64,000 nucleotides of DNA from Candidatus Hydrogenedentota bacterium (GCA_903893795.1 CAITNO010000015.1:62001-126000), one strand, 5' to 3'; numbered from the stretch's first letter, positions 8,705-18,616 are shown. Made by a program: numbers and translations. Notes: generated by a model not told the origin, from the letters alone.

Positions 8705-10051
8705 TTACTGCACCTTGTCCCCGCCCTCCAGGGAAAGTTTGAAGACGTAGGCATGGCCGCAGGGCATTTGGTCGATGTTCAGAACAGGCGGCGTCACCAG
8801 GATCTTCCCGTTTTCAACGCGCGCATCGAGGGGCTTGTCCACGCCGAGCATGGTCGCCTTCACCGTCTTGGCGTTAAGCACGTTGTCAATGGACAAACCA
8901 TTGCCGGGCCACTTCAGGGAAATGGCATAGACCGCGCCGCTCTTCTGCGTGAACTTTACGTCGTCCATCTTGGGCGCCTTGCTCCAGCGGGTGGTGCCGT
9001 AGATGGCGTCGCCATTGACCTTGAGCCATTCGCCCATGTCGAGCAGGCGCTGCTGCATGATGTCGGGGATGCGACCGTCGGCCGCGGGGCCGATGTCGAG
9101 CAGCAAGTTGCCGCCGCGGCTGGCCGTGCCGATGAGCAGGTGCAGCAGTTCGGTGGCGCTGCGGTAGTTCTCGGCCGCCTCGTTGCGGTTGTAGCCGAAG
9201 GAGTGGCCCATGCCCTGGCATTCCTCGAAACGGCCCTCGTCGATCATGTGGCCGCCCTTGGAAATGCCGCCGTATTCGGGCGTGGCGAAGCCGCCGTGCT
9301 GGTCGCGGCATTCCTTGCCCCAGCGGTCGTTGACGACGATGTCCTTGGGCGCCTTGGACTCGTTGAACAGCCAGGCGAGGAATTCGGGGGCGCGCCAGGT
9401 CGCACTCGGGTGGTCCCATTCGCCGTCGGGCCAGATGATGTCGGGCTGGTAGCGCTGGACGAGGTCCTTCAACTGCGGCAGCATGTGCAGGTCGACGTAT
9501 TTGTTCACGTCCTCCTTATAGAGCGGGTTGTACCACTCGTAGATGGAGTAATAGAAACCCATGCGCAGGTCCTGCTTGCGCACCGCCGTGATAAGGTCGC
9601 CCGCCAGGTCGCGGTGCGGGCCGACGTCCATCGCGTTCCAGTTCCAACTGTGCTGGTCGGGCCAGAGTGAAAAGCCCTCATGATGCTTTGATGTCAGCAC
9701 AACGTATTTGGCGCCGGACCGCTTGAAGATGTCCGCCCACTGGTCCGGGTCGAACAGCTCCGCCTTGAACATGGGCGCGAAGTCCTGATATTTGAACTTC
9801 TCACCATAGGTCTTCTCGTGGAATTTCCAGGTCTCGCCGTTTTTGTTCTGCATGTCGTGCCAGTACCACTCGGCGTAGGCCTCTTTCGGCCCCCACGACG
9901 GCACCGAATAGACGCCCCAGTGGATGAAGATGCCGAACTTCGCGTCCTGGAACCATTGCGGGCTGGGCCGCTGGTCCAAGGACTCCCAAGTGGGCTTGTA
10001 GTCTACCGCGGACATGATTGTCACCAGCGCGATGGCCGTCAGTGTTCCCAT
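8705..10051 (-). CDS. Alpha-L-fucosidase, glycoside hydrolase family 29
   Basis: A 448-residue secreted enzyme that releases alpha-linked L-fucose from glycans by a retaining mechanism. A short N-terminal hydrophobic signal segment precedes the (beta/alpha)8 domain. The family blocks FGIFIHWGVYSVPSWG, VVLTSKHHEGFSLWPD and IIWPDGEWD are clear, and the Asp in the last (Asp209) sits at the nucleophile position. The second half (YGTTRWSKAP onwards) is the usual C-terminal beta-sandwich. AGGAGG lies five bases before the ATG at 10051, which decides the start. It seems monocistronic. A fucose-metabolism role fits the aldolase at the window edge, but the link is inferred. Confidence 0.93.
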   Translation of the reverse strand: MGTLTAIALVTIMSAVDYKPTWESLDQRPSPQWFQDAKFGIFIHWGVYSVPSWGPKEAYAEWYWHDMQNKNGETWKFHEKTYGEKFKYQDFAPMFKAELFDPDQWADIFKRSGAKYVVLTSKHHEGFSLWPDQHSWNWNAMDVGPHRDLAGDLITAVRKQDLRMGFYYSIYEWYNPLYKEDVNKYVDLHMLPQLKDLVQRYQPDIIWPDGEWDHPSATWRAPEFLAWLFNESKAPKDIVVNDRWGKECRDQHGGFATPEYGGISKGGHMIDEGRFEECQGMGHSFGYNRNEAAENYRSATELLHLLIGTASRGGNLLLDIGPAADGRIPDIMQQRLLDMGEWLKVNGDAIYGTTRWSKAPKMDDVKFTQKSGAVYAISLKWPGNGLSIDNVLNAKTVKATMLGVDKPLDARVENGKILVTPPVLNIDQMPCGHAYVFKLSLEGGDKVQ

Positions 10052-10158
10052 GGTACCTCCTTGCGTTTGGTTCTATGCCACCCAATGCCCCGCCATGGTA
10101 CCCCCTTGCCGCGCCGCGCGTCAACGACCACTATCGCGAAAGGGGCGCGAAACGAGGC

Positions 10159-10189
10159 GGGGCGCACCGTCCGGGAGACGGTGCGCCCC
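10159..10189. terminator. Strong hairpin terminator between fucosidase and pseudopilin genes
   Basis: A perfect 12-bp stem (GGGGCGCACCGT / ACGGTGCGCCCC) with a 7-nt loop. It lies downstream of the minus-strand pseudopilin gene and separates it from the fucosidase gene. The T-rich side is weak in both directions (GTTTGTTTG on the plus strand), so termination efficiency is uncertain. Confidence 0.7.
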
Positions 10190-10216
10190 GTTTGTTTGCG
10201 GATTACCCGCGTGTTC

Positions 10217-11182
10217 TTACTGTGCTGGCACCATGACGGAAATCAGCGTGCCCACCACCTTGTTGCACGGGGGCTGGGTCGGATACTTGGCGAATTCCAC
10301 GTGACCATCCATGTAGAGCACATTGCTGCCACCGGGCACATGGTTGAACAGGCTTACATTGCCGCCGCTGCCGAGCAGGTCGAACATGGTCCAAATGGAA
10401 CTTTGGGAGGTGTTCGAAGCGCCTGCATTGTTGATGTCGGTGATCATGAACCGTTCCACGCCCTCTTTCAGGCGGTAAACGGTCGAGCCGCCGCCGTTGC
10501 CATAGGTCGAAACGGGCACACCCTGGCCGGACAGATTAATGTCCTGTTCGGCAACGGATGCCCCGTTTCCGGTCGCGGCCGCCGCCACATAGTTTTGGCC
10601 GAGGACGGCGAGGGTCCATCCCAACTGGCTGGGGACATTAACGCTCGTGTTGACGGTGCCCTGGATAAGGCTTATCAGGGTTCCCAGCAGACTGATGCTG
10701 CTGGCCAGTTGCTGGGGGTCCGAGTCGCTGCAGCGATCCAGTGACCAGCCGAGATAGCAGTAGCTGTACATGAGCACGTTGGGATCTTTCGGGCCGAGTT
10801 GGGGATTGAGGGTGTCTTTCAGGGCCAATTTACACACGTGGTTCGAGTCGTAAACATCCTTGATAGACTGTTGCGGGTCTGACGGACAGATGAGGATGGC
10901 CGGGTCCGTCAGGTATTCGGGATAAATGGCGCTCGCCCGCGGTCCCACGGCAAACGCAATGTCCGCGACAGTCGGGCCGACCTGAAGCGGCGGGAAGGAG
11001 CCCCCCGCTTCGTTGGCATACATTTTGTAGATGATGCCCCATTGCTTGAGGTTGTTCGCGCAACTGGAGCGGCGCGCCGCTTCGCGCGCGCGGGCCAGGG
11101 CGGGCAGCAGGATCGCCGCCAAGATACCTATAATTGCGATGACGACGAGCAGTTCGATGAGGGTAAAACCAGTTCTTTTCAC
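10217..11182 (-). CDS. Pseudopilin-like protein, DUF1559 type with H-X9-DG C-terminal motif
   Basis: A 321-residue protein with a class III (type IV prepilin) leader: [20 protein letters not shown], where prepilin peptidase would cut before Phe and methylate it. After the hydrophobic helix comes [22 protein letters not shown], typical of the DUF1559 family abundant in Planctomycetes, Lentisphaerota and Hydrogenedentota. The end carries an H...DG signature ([18 protein letters not shown]), seen in many of these proteins. The GTG at 11182 is chosen because AAGGA lies upstream and the leader then has the normal short basic start. Longer in-frame forms begin implausibly. Likely exported to the cell surface; function unknown. 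Confidence 0.87.
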   Translation of the reverse strand: MKRTGFTLIELLVVIAIIGILAAILLPALARAREAARRSSCANNLKQWGIIYKMYANEAGGSFPPLQVGPTVADIAFAVGPRASAIYPEYLTDPAILICPSDPQQSIKDVYDSNHVCKLALKDTLNPQLGPKDPNVLMYSYCYLGWSLDRCSDSDPQQLASSISLLGTLISLIQGTVNTSVNVPSQLGWTLAVLGQNYVAAAATGNGASVAEQDINLSGQGVPVSTYGNGGGSTVYRLKEGVERFMITDINNAGASNTSQSSIWTMFDLLGSGGNVSLFNHVPGGSNVLYMDGHVEFAKYPTQPPCNKVVGTLISVMVPAQ

Positions 11183-11516
11183 AGTTTTTATTCCTTCATG
11201 CCACCCAAGCATGCCGGACTGTCGCTTGACACAAGCATAATCCGGCCGGGCCATTCGGGTGATAAATGGCACCGTTCACTAACCATCATACCTCTGAGCC
11301 GACAATGTATTTTAGGGATTTCGGGAGGGATTACGCAAGGATGAAGAACTTGAAGAATCCGCGCCGCGTATTTTGTTCTGGATGGAGCCGTCCGCTTCTC
11401 CGGACCCTCGCCGCGAAAGGCCATGCGGCGCCGGGATGGACGGGGGAGCGCCCCCGGCTTTTCTTTCGACACACGGTTTGCTTTTCGTAAGGGAAACGCT
11501 TATTCTACCGCGCGTT
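11183..11516. other. Intergenic region, divergent 5' ends
   Basis: This 334-bp gap separates the minus-strand pseudopilin gene from the plus-strand efflux cluster and should hold both promoters. I see no coding sequence and no long inverted repeat. Frames crossing it are short and lack ribosome sites. Confidence 0.5.
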
Positions 11517-11807
11517 ATGACTGGCACCGGCTATAAAGTGATGGCACTGTTCCTTGTTGCCTTGTTTCTCGTGGCCGCAGTTCACGAGATGCTGCCCGGA
11601 TTGTGTCTGCCCCGAAATATGGACGGTTCCAACGCCTGCCCCTTCTGCCAGCTCATTTACACGATACTGATCGTCATAGCCTGCATCCTGATGACGAAGG
11701 TGGAGGCATCCTTTCGCGCTTTTCGCCTGCCGCCGGTGTTCCTTCCCATCACCAGCCCCCGACGCTCGACCTGGTCCCGTCGCGGACCTCCCGCTATATT
11801 TGTGTAG
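11517..11807 (+). CDS. Small two-helix membrane protein ahead of the efflux operon
   Basis: A 96-residue protein with hydrophobic segments at about 8-28 (VMALFLVALFLVAAVHEML) and 44-62 (LIYTILIVIACILM). Between them is a short loop with three cysteines (LCLPRN...ACPFCQ), and the C-terminal tail is basic and Pro-rich. The CPFC pair with the nearby Cys could bind a metal ion or act in redox chemistry. I do not recognise a family. It lies 110 bp before the TolC-like gene on the same strand. Small membrane proteins often sit next to heavy-metal RND operons, so an accessory metal-sensing or -binding role is plausible but unproven. The start is uncertain because no strong ribosome site is seen. Confidence 0.55.
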   Translation: MTGTGYKVMALFLVALFLVAAVHEMLPGLCLPRNMDGSNACPFCQLIYTILIVIACILMTKVEASFRAFRLPPVFLPITSPRRSTWSRRGPPAIFV

Positions 11808-11827
11808 TTTTCAGATGCTGGCACGGT

Positions 11828-11856
11828 CCTGTACACCTTTTCCGGAAATGTACAGG
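11828..11856. promoter_or_regulatory. Inverted-repeat operator candidate before the efflux operon
   Basis: CCTGTACA and TGTACAGG form a perfect 8-bp inverted repeat with a 13-bp spacer, 61 bp before the TolC gene. Dyads of this size upstream of metal pumps are typical binding sites for dimeric metal-responsive regulators. No regulator gene is adjacent. Confidence 0.5.
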
Positions 11857-11916
11857 CGCACGTGCCCACCTCAATGAATCCAACCACAATACTTTTCTCG
11901 GGAGCTATAGCAACTC

Positions 11917-13290
11917 ATGGAACCGCCCTATCGTCTCATCGCAGGAATCTCCCTTGCCATCCTGGCTGCCGGACTTTGCTCAGGCCAGGAGCCCAGGCTT
12001 AAGACGCTTAGTCTTGCCGATGCAAGGAAGATCGCTCTCACCCAAAACTGGGACATTCTGGCAGCCAAGAGCGGCATAGAAACCGCCGAGGCCCAAAAAG
12101 TCATCGCGCGCCAGTTTCCCAACCCAACCGTCTCGCTAAGTGTTGCCAAGATTAATGTTGACGGCACTTCGAACAGTTATGAGCAGCCGCTGACCCCCGG
12201 GCAGAATCTGATGCAAAGTCTTGCCCCGCCGTCCCGTGTTGTCGCCGTGACACCGGCCCGAAAGAACGGATTCTGGGACCGCACCTACGACACCATCGTT
12301 GCCGTCAGCCAGTTGTTTGAACTGGGCGGAAAACGCAAACACCGCCTGGAAGCCGCCAAAGCGGGGGTGGAAGCCGCCAAGGCCCAGTTTGATGATGCCG
12401 GGAGAATCCTCGACTCGGCCGTGATAAAGGCCTATGGCGACGTGCTGCTTGCGCTCACCAATGTCCATATCCTGCAGGAGTCGGCCGCATCCATGCGCGA
12501 AGAGGCGCAACTCGCCGGGGTACGTGAAAATGCGGGGGACATATCCTCCACGGACCGGCTGCAGATTGAGGTGGAGGCCGACAGGCTTGACGCCGACGCC
12601 AGGGCCGCGCTGGCAACCGCCGCCCAGGCAAGGGTGACACTCACGACGCTGCTTGGACTCGCCGTTCCCAATGCCGACTGGGAGCCGATCGAAGAGCTTG
12701 ACGCCCTGGCAGGATTGGCCGCGCCGGGGGGGGCGGATGAAGCGCGGGGGCGGCCCGACCTGCTTGCGGCGAAAGCAATGGTCAAGAAGGCCGACGCCGA
12801 ACTGCTCGGCCAGAAGGCCCTCAAAATCCCAGACCCCACGGTCAGCCTGAACTATGAGCATGAGCCGCCCGACGGCCCCAATTCCATCGGGGTGGGCGTC
12901 TCGGTGCCCCTTCCGGCGTGGCACCGTTATGGCGGCGAAGTAAAAACCGCCGAAATTGCGCGGGATGACGCCCAGCGCGACGTGCGCAGGGTCAATGCCC
13001 AAATCGATGCGGAGCGCAGCCAGGCCCGCATTGCCTATGCCGCGGCACTGGAACGCTGGAACAACTACAAAACGAATGTTCAGCCCAAGTCGATTCAAAT
13101 ACGGGAAAACGTTTCCTTCGCTTACAGAAAAGGCGGCATGTCGCTGCTCGACCTGCTCTCCACGCAGCGCACCTGCAACGCGGCGCGCATGGAAACGGCC
13201 CAGTCCGCGGCCGACACACTCTCCGCGCTGACGGACCTGTGCGCGGCGTTCAACACTACGTTGGCGACAGAAAAAGAGGTGACCAAATGA
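11917..13290 (+). CDS. TolC/CzcC-family outer membrane efflux protein
   Basis: A 457-residue outer-membrane channel subunit. A signal peptide (LIAGISLAILAAGLCSGQ) is followed by two repeats of the outer-membrane-efflux domain with long heptad-like helices (LADARKIALTQNWDIL...; AEIARDDAQRDVRRVNAQIDAERSQ, shown in parts) and the usual coiled barrel regions. It would form the trimeric exit duct for the adaptor and pump encoded next. GGGAG lies about 11 bases upstream of the ATG. The stop overlaps the adaptor start (ATGA at 13287-13290), showing translational coupling. An eight-G run occurs in its coding region at 12726-12733. Confidence 0.9.
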   Translation: MEPPYRLIAGISLAILAAGLCSGQEPRLKTLSLADARKIALTQNWDILAAKSGIETAEAQKVIARQFPNPTVSLSVAKINVDGTSNSYEQPLTPGQNLMQSLAPPSRVVAVTPARKNGFWDRTYDTIVAVSQLFELGGKRKHRLEAAKAGVEAAKAQFDDAGRILDSAVIKAYGDVLLALTNVHILQESAASMREEAQLAGVRENAGDISSTDRLQIEVEADRLDADARAALATAAQARVTLTTLLGLAVPNADWEPIEELDALAGLAAPGGADEARGRPDLLAAKAMVKKADAELLGQKALKIPDPTVSLNYEHEPPDGPNSIGVGVSVPLPAWHRYGGEVKTAEIARDDAQRDVRRVNAQIDAERSQARIAYAAALERWNNYKTNVQPKSIQIRENVSFAYRKGGMSLLDLLSTQRTCNAARMETAQSAADTLSALTDLCAAFNTTLATEKEVTK

Positions 13291-14429
13291 ACAAGACTGC
13301 ATGCTATCTCGCGGTGGCGGCGGCAGCCGCCTGCTGCGCCGCGCACATGTCCCTCAATTCCGCCCACATGGCCGCGCAGGAGACGGAGGTACATCCGGCG
13401 CCAAGCGGCGCCGTTGACAAGGGCGCCGAACAGAACACGGTGGTCGTGCCCGAGGACTCGCCGGTGCGGAAACGGCTGGTGTTTGACTCACCCAAACAGG
13501 AAGACATTCAGCCCACATTTTTGGCGCCCGCCGCTGTGGAAGCGGACCCGGCCCGTTTTGCCCGCATCTATCCGCCCCTTTCCGGGAGGATCATGACCCT
13601 CAATGTCCATTTGGGAGACTCCGTCAACGAGGGTCAACTGCTTGCCACCCTGGACGCGCCCGATTTCAATGAGGCCCAGTCGGATGCCTTCAAAGCCAGG
13701 AGCGGCCTCGACCTTGCGGACAAGACGCTGGCGCGGCTGTTCCTTCTCCTGGAGCATGGCGTCGCCGCACAGAAGGACGTCGAGCAGGCGCGGACGGATC
13801 GGGACGTGGCCAGGAGCGAACTCGAACGCGCCCAAACCCGGCTGCGCATGTACACCCAGTTGCACGACCAAAAACCGGGCGAAGCGATCGCCATAAAATC
13901 GCCCATTTCGGGCACGGTGATCGATTTGGCGGTTGGCAGGGGTGAATTTCGCAACGATGCGGCGGCGGCAATGATGACCATCGCCGACCTGTCAACGGTC
14001 TGGATTGCGGCCAATGTGCAGGAAAAAGACATCCGCAATGTTTTGAAAGACGGGGAAGTCACAGCCGCACTTTCGGCCTATCCAGAGGAAACGTTCAGCG
14101 GAAAGGTGCTCTTTGTCGGCGAGATGCTCGATCAGGACACACGGTCCGTAAAGGTCCGGATCGCCTTTCCAAATCCGGAGGACCGCCTCAAGCCGGGGAT
14201 GTTTGCGACCGCCACCTTCCGGTGTCCCTCCCAGTCAGTCATCACGGTTCCCAACACCGCCATATTCCAGATTCACGGCACTTCCCACGTTTTCGTTGAA
14301 ATTGCGCCCTGGACCTTTGAGCCGCGCGAAATAAAGACAGGCACCCAAACCGCAGACCACACCATCGTTCTCGCAGGTCTTCAGACCGCTGACCGTATCG
14401 TGGCACGCGAGGGGAGTCTCCTGCAATGA
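13287..14429 (+). CDS. RND efflux periplasmic adaptor (CzcB/CusB-like)
   Basis: A 380-residue membrane-fusion protein that bridges the inner-membrane pump and the outer-membrane duct. It has an N-terminal signal segment, a split biotinyl-lipoyl domain (YPPLSGRIMTLNVHLGDSVN ... IKSPISGTVIDLAVGRGE), an alpha-hairpin between the halves, a beta-barrel (TIADLSTVWIAANVQEKDIR) and a membrane-proximal end. The ATG at 13287 is set by AGAGGTG just upstream and by ATGA overlap with the TolC gene. Its own stop overlaps the pump gene in the same way. No His-rich metal-binding extension is visible at the N-terminus. Confidence 0.9.
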   Translation: MNKTACYLAVAAAAACCAAHMSLNSAHMAAQETEVHPAPSGAVDKGAEQNTVVVPEDSPVRKRLVFDSPKQEDIQPTFLAPAAVEADPARFARIYPPLSGRIMTLNVHLGDSVNEGQLLATLDAPDFNEAQSDAFKARSGLDLADKTLARLFLLLEHGVAAQKDVEQARTDRDVARSELERAQTRLRMYTQLHDQKPGEAIAIKSPISGTVIDLAVGRGEFRNDAAAAMMTIADLSTVWIAANVQEKDIRNVLKDGEVTAALSAYPEETFSGKVLFVGEMLDQDTRSVKVRIAFPNPEDRLKPGMFATATFRCPSQSVITVPNTAIFQIHGTSHVFVEIAPWTFEPREIKTGTQTADHTIVLAGLQTADRIVAREGSLLQ

Positions 14430-17400
14430 TGGACGCACTGCTCTCCTTTTGCCTGCGGCGGAGAAGTTTTGTCATTGCGGCTTTCGGGGCGGTCTGCCTC
14501 TTTGGCTATGTTTCCTTCCGCCAGCTCCCCGTGGAGGCCTATCCGGACATTGCAAATGTATCAGTGGAAGTCAGCACGGAATACGCCGGACATGCCGCGG
14601 AGGAGGTTGAGCAGCAGGTGACGATTCCGTTGGAACGCGAATTCAACGGCATTCCCCAAATGACCATGATTCGTTCCAAGAGCACCTTTGGTCTCTCCAT
14701 AATCACCATGGTGTTCCAGGACAAGGTGGACGACTATTGGGCCCGCCAGCGGGTCCGTGAGCGCATCGCGGATGTGACCCTGCCAACAGGGGTGCAGGCC
14801 GACATCGGCGCGCTGACCTCTCCCATCGGCGAAATATACCGGTATACGCTGGAATCCAAAAACCGCACATCCCGGGAACTGCGCGACCTTCAGGACTGGG
14901 TGGTTATACCCAATCTCAAGCAGGTGTTCGGCGTTGCCGATGTGGACAATTTCGGCGGCCAAACGACGCAGTTTCAACTGCTGCTGGATCCGGACAAACT
15001 GGTCAAGTACAACCTGACCCTGAAGCAGGTGACAGATGCCGTCACCTCGAACAATGAGAACGCCGGCGGCAGCCTGCTGACCCGGGGCGAACAGGCCATG
15101 GTGGTGCGCGGCGTGGGGCAGGTCGGCAATCTTGCAGACCTGGGCAATATCGTGGTGAGCCAGAGCCAGGGAACACCCATACTGCTCAAGGACTTGGGAG
15201 ACCCGCAACTGGGTTCGCCGCAGCAGCGGGGCGTTCTCGGCAAGGACGGCCATGACGACATGGTGTCCGGCACGGTGCTGCTGCTGCGCGGCGAGAACCC
15301 ATCACTCACCCTTGACGGAATTCACAAGAAAGTTGAGGAGATCAATGCCAAACTGCTTCCACCGGACGTGAAGATAGTTCCCTATCTCGACCGGACCACC
15401 CTGGTGGACACCACGCTGCACACCGTGAGCCGGACGCTGCTGGAGGGGTTCTGCCTGGTGGTGGTGGTCCTGTTTCTGTTTCTGGGCAGCCTGAGGGGCG
15501 CCCTGCTGGTCGCCATCACCATCCCGATGGCCATGCTTTCGGCCGCCATCGGCATGAAATTGACCCACATCCCGGCCAACCTGCTCTCGCTGGGCGCCAT
15601 CGATTTTGGCATCATCGTGGAGGGCTCCATCGTTTTGATGGAAACGGTTCTCCGACGTCATGAGGAGCACCCGAACGAGCCGATGACCCCGGAAGACGCC
15701 GTGTCCGCAGCGGGGCAGGTGGCCCGTCCGATTTTTTTCGCCACACTGATCATCATCACGGCGTACCTGCCGCTGTTTGCCTTTGAACGGGTGGAAAGCA
15801 AGTTGTTTACGCCCATGGCATTCACCATTGGATACGCGCTGGTGGGCGCATTGATTACGGCCCTCACGCTTATTCCCATTCTCAGCTATTTTGCGTACAG
15901 GAAACCGGGCAGAACCTTCCACAATCCCGTGTTGACCCTGCTGGAAAAGCTCTACCGGATGACGCTCCGCCTCGTGCTTGCCATGCCCGCCCTGGCGCTC
16001 ATGCTGGGGATCGGCGCCACGGTTGCCGCCGTGCTGGTGGGCGCTTCGCTGGGGCGTGAGTTTCTGCCCTATCTTGATGAAGGGTCCATCTGGGTGCAGA
16101 TCCAACTGCCGCCGGGCATCTCTCTGGAAAAGGCGCGCGGCATGGCCTCCGAGTTTCGGAATACGCTGAACGAGTTTTCCGAAGTCTCCTACGCGGTCAC
16201 CCAGTTGGGCCGCGACGACAATGGAATCGACCCGTGGACCCCCTCCCACGTGGAGGCCTGCGTGGGCCTGAAACCCTACTCTGAATGGGGGGGCGACAAG
16301 AAGGCGCTTCTCGCGCGCATGGATGAGCGCCTCAAGCAGGTGCCAGGGCTCAACTATGGCTTCTCGCAGCCCATGATTGACATGGTCAACGATCAGGTGG
16401 CAGGGGCGCACAGTGAACTGGTGGTCAAGGTGTACGGCAATGATTTCGCGGGGATGCGCACGCTGGCGGAGAAGATAGTGGGGACGCTCAAACAGATTCC
16501 CGGGGCGATCGATGTTGCCATCGATCAGGAACCGCCGCTGCCCCAACTGAAAATAGAGGTCAACCGGGAGTCCACCGCCCGGTACGGCGTAAACGTAGCC
16601 GACATTTCGGCCCTCATTCAGAATGCCATCGGCGGAGAACCCATCTCCTTTGTCTACCTCGGCGAACGCCGTTACGATGTGTCCGTGCGCTATCTTGAAA
16701 GTGTGCGCAACAGCCCGGATGCGATTGCGAATCTTACGCTGACCACGGGCTCAGGAGCCAGAATACCGCTTTCACAGCTTGCCACCGTTTCCGTGGCGTC
16801 CGGGGAAAGCACCATCACGCGCGAAATGAACCGGCGCCATCTGACGGTGAAGCTGGACCTGAACAGTCGAGACCTGGCATCCTTTCTGGCCGAGGCCCAG
16901 GCCAAACTGCATCAGGACGTTTCCTACGACGCGTCCGCCTATGAGGTCACGTGGGGCGGTGAGTTCGAGAACCAGCAGCGGGCCCAGTCGCGGCTTGCCA
17001 TCATCCTTCCCGCGGCGTTGTGCCTCATATTTCTTCTGTTGTTTGCGGGGTTCGGCTCATTCCGGCATGCCGCCGTGGTGCTCGCAAACGTGCCGCTGGC
17101 CCTGCTGGGCGGTGTTCTGGCGCTGCACTTCCGCGACATGACCCTGAACGTGTCCAGTGCGGTCGGCTTCATTGCCCTTTTTGGTGTCGCCGTTCAAAAC
17201 GGTGTCATTATTGTCGCGAACATGAACCGCCGCAAACAGGAGGGGGAAAGCCTCAAGACCGCCGTGCTGGAGGGGGCGGGAGAAAGATTTCGACCCGTGC
17301 TGATGACCGCCACGGTGGCCACGCTGGGCCTGATTCCCGCAGCGATTGCCCGGGGCATCGGCAGTGATGTGCAGCGCCCGTTGGCCACGGTGATTGTCGG

Positions 17401-17515
17401 TGGCCTGGCGCTGGCGACGCTGCTGACGCTTATCGTCCTCCCGGCCCTGTACTACATGGTTGAGAAATTCATAGAGAGGCGCTCAATGGCTCCATCACCG
17501 CCTCCGGAATTGTGA
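14426..17515 (+). CDS. Heavy-metal efflux RND pump, CzcA-like
   Basis: A 1029-residue inner-membrane proton-driven exporter with 12 predicted helices and two large periplasmic loops. It has the heavy-metal-efflux family start (LPVEAYPDIANVSVEVST) and GFIALFGVAVQNGVIIVANM in the second half. In the fourth helix, DFGIIVEGSIVLME gives Asp393, Glu399 and Glu406 with the same spacing as the proton-relay residues Asp402, Asp408 and Glu415 of CzcA. The middle one is a conservative Asp-to-Glu change. This argues for divalent cations such as Zn, Co or Cd over the Cu/Ag type, which lacks this set. The last gene of the coupled operon. Confidence 0.92.
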   Translation: MMDALLSFCLRRRSFVIAAFGAVCLFGYVSFRQLPVEAYPDIANVSVEVSTEYAGHAAEEVEQQVTIPLEREFNGIPQMTMIRSKSTFGLSIITMVFQDKVDDYWARQRVRERIADVTLPTGVQADIGALTSPIGEIYRYTLESKNRTSRELRDLQDWVVIPNLKQVFGVADVDNFGGQTTQFQLLLDPDKLVKYNLTLKQVTDAVTSNNENAGGSLLTRGEQAMVVRGVGQVGNLADLGNIVVSQSQGTPILLKDLGDPQLGSPQQRGVLGKDGHDDMVSGTVLLLRGENPSLTLDGIHKKVEEINAKLLPPDVKIVPYLDRTTLVDTTLHTVSRTLLEGFCLVVVVLFLFLGSLRGALLVAITIPMAMLSAAIGMKLTHIPANLLSLGAIDFGIIVEGSIVLMETVLRRHEEHPNEPMTPEDAVSAAGQVARPIFFATLIIITAYLPLFAFERVESKLFTPMAFTIGYALVGALITALTLIPILSYFAYRKPGRTFHNPVLTLLEKLYRMTLRLVLAMPALALMLGIGATVAAVLVGASLGREFLPYLDEGSIWVQIQLPPGISLEKARGMASEFRNTLNEFSEVSYAVTQLGRDDNGIDPWTPSHVEACVGLKPYSEWGGDKKALLARMDERLKQVPGLNYGFSQPMIDMVNDQVAGAHSELVVKVYGNDFAGMRTLAEKIVGTLKQIPGAIDVAIDQEPPLPQLKIEVNRESTARYGVNVADISALIQNAIGGEPISFVYLGERRYDVSVRYLESVRNSPDAIANLTLTTGSGARIPLSQLATVSVASGESTITREMNRRHLTVKLDLNSRDLASFLAEAQAKLHQDVSYDASAYEVTWGGEFENQQRAQSRLAIILPAALCLIFLLLFAGFGSFRHAAVVLANVPLALLGGVLALHFRDMTLNVSSAVGFIALFGVAVQNGVIIVANMNRRKQEGESLKTAVLEGAGERFRPVLMTATVATLGLIPAAIARGIGSDVQRPLATVIVGGLALATLLTLIVLPALYYMVEKFIERRSMAPSPPPEL

Positions 17516-17600
17516 GCCCTGAGCGGGGGTAGACGCCTGTGCGGTTGTCGCTGCTGAAGTCCCATTCAGCGCAGTCCGGCATGCCTCGCTCGCCGGGCTG

Positions 17601-17629
17601 TTGCGGGGAGCGGTTGTTGCGGCTATAAT
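17601..17629 (+). promoter_or_regulatory. Sigma70-like promoter for the outer-membrane protein gene
   Basis: TTGCGG, a 17-bp spacer and TATAAT, ending 69 bp before the ATG at 17699. The consensus -10 and ideal spacing support it, though the -35 is only partial. Confidence 0.5.
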
Positions 17630-17698
17630 CCCGGAAAAGGAGCTGTTTGAGTTCCCCCAGGGAATTTGAGCGCAATCACCCGGAAGGCAAGGCGGTTT

Positions 17699-18616
17699 AT
17701 GAACAAGAGCGTACTGCACATCGTGACGATACTATTGGTAGTCGTCTCATGGTTGGTTTGCACTACTGCTGGCGCTGGTCCGCAGCCTGCCATCGATGGG
17801 GGGAAACAGGCACCGGACAAAGGACAGTACAACATCCTGAATCCCACGCCTCCGGACCAAATGCGCGACATGGACACCGACCGGCCCAACCACACGAACA
17901 CAGCCCATACCATCGATGCGGGCCATCTCCAGCTTGAGGCCGGCATAGCCGATTACACCTATAACCGCGACCGCCACCACGGCGCGAATGCCCAGACGCA
18001 CGCGTTAAGCCTTGGGGATTTCAACATCCGGCTTGGTGTGCTCAACAATCTGGAGATCGATACTGCTATTTCCTCCTTTGAGCGAGACGACAGCAAGGAT
18101 TTCACCACGGGGCACCGAGAACAGCAGACCGGTTTTGGTGACATGGTTGTCGGCGGAAAACTCAACCTGTGGGGCAATGACGGCGACGATGATGTCTGGG
18201 CGACCGGGTTGGCAATTCAGCCGCAGTTCAAGATTCCCACCGCAAAGAGCGCGATTGGCAATGGGCACGTGGAATACTCCCTCGGAGTGCCGTTGCAGGT
18301 GCGCCTGCCCGCTGAGTTTCAACTTGGGCTTCAGGTGATCGCCTCGTGCGAGCGCAATTCCAGCAACAGCGGATACGTGGCCGGATGGCAGGGCAGCGTG
18401 TCGATTGACCGTGTCCTGTGCGCCGGATTCGATGTGTACGTCGAGTACTGGTCCCACGTGACCGCGGAACGCCATCAGAACCTTGAGCAGTCACTGGATG
18501 TGGGCTTCACGCGGCCTCTGGGTAAGAACCTGGCGCTGGATATGGGCCTGGCATTCGGCCTCAACAGGGCGACGGACACGGTTGAATGGCTCACGGGAAT
18601 CAGCGCGCGATTCTAG
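17699..18616 (+). CDS. Outer-membrane transporter-like protein (phenol-degradation MetA family type)
   Basis: A 305-residue exported protein. After a signal peptide (HIVTILLVVVSWLVCTTAGA) the segment MRDMDTDRPNHTNTAHTI, followed by alternating beta strands and a terminal aromatic (SARF), matches the family annotated as putative MetA-pathway phenol-degradation or transporter proteins. These are predicted beta-barrels of unproven substrate. An ATG 33 bases upstream is possible, but 17699 gives a proper signal peptide and has an AAGGC nearby. It follows the metal efflux operon but has its own promoter candidate, so a joint role is not certain. Confidence 0.75.
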   Translation: MNKSVLHIVTILLVVVSWLVCTTAGAGPQPAIDGGKQAPDKGQYNILNPTPPDQMRDMDTDRPNHTNTAHTIDAGHLQLEAGIADYTYNRDRHHGANAQTHALSLGDFNIRLGVLNNLEIDTAISSFERDDSKDFTTGHREQQTGFGDMVVGGKLNLWGNDGDDDVWATGLAIQPQFKIPTAKSAIGNGHVEYSLGVPLQVRLPAEFQLGLQVIASCERNSSNSGYVAGWQGSVSIDRVLCAGFDVYVEYWSHVTAERHQNLEQSLDVGFTRPLGKNLALDMGLAFGLNRATDTVEWLTGISARF

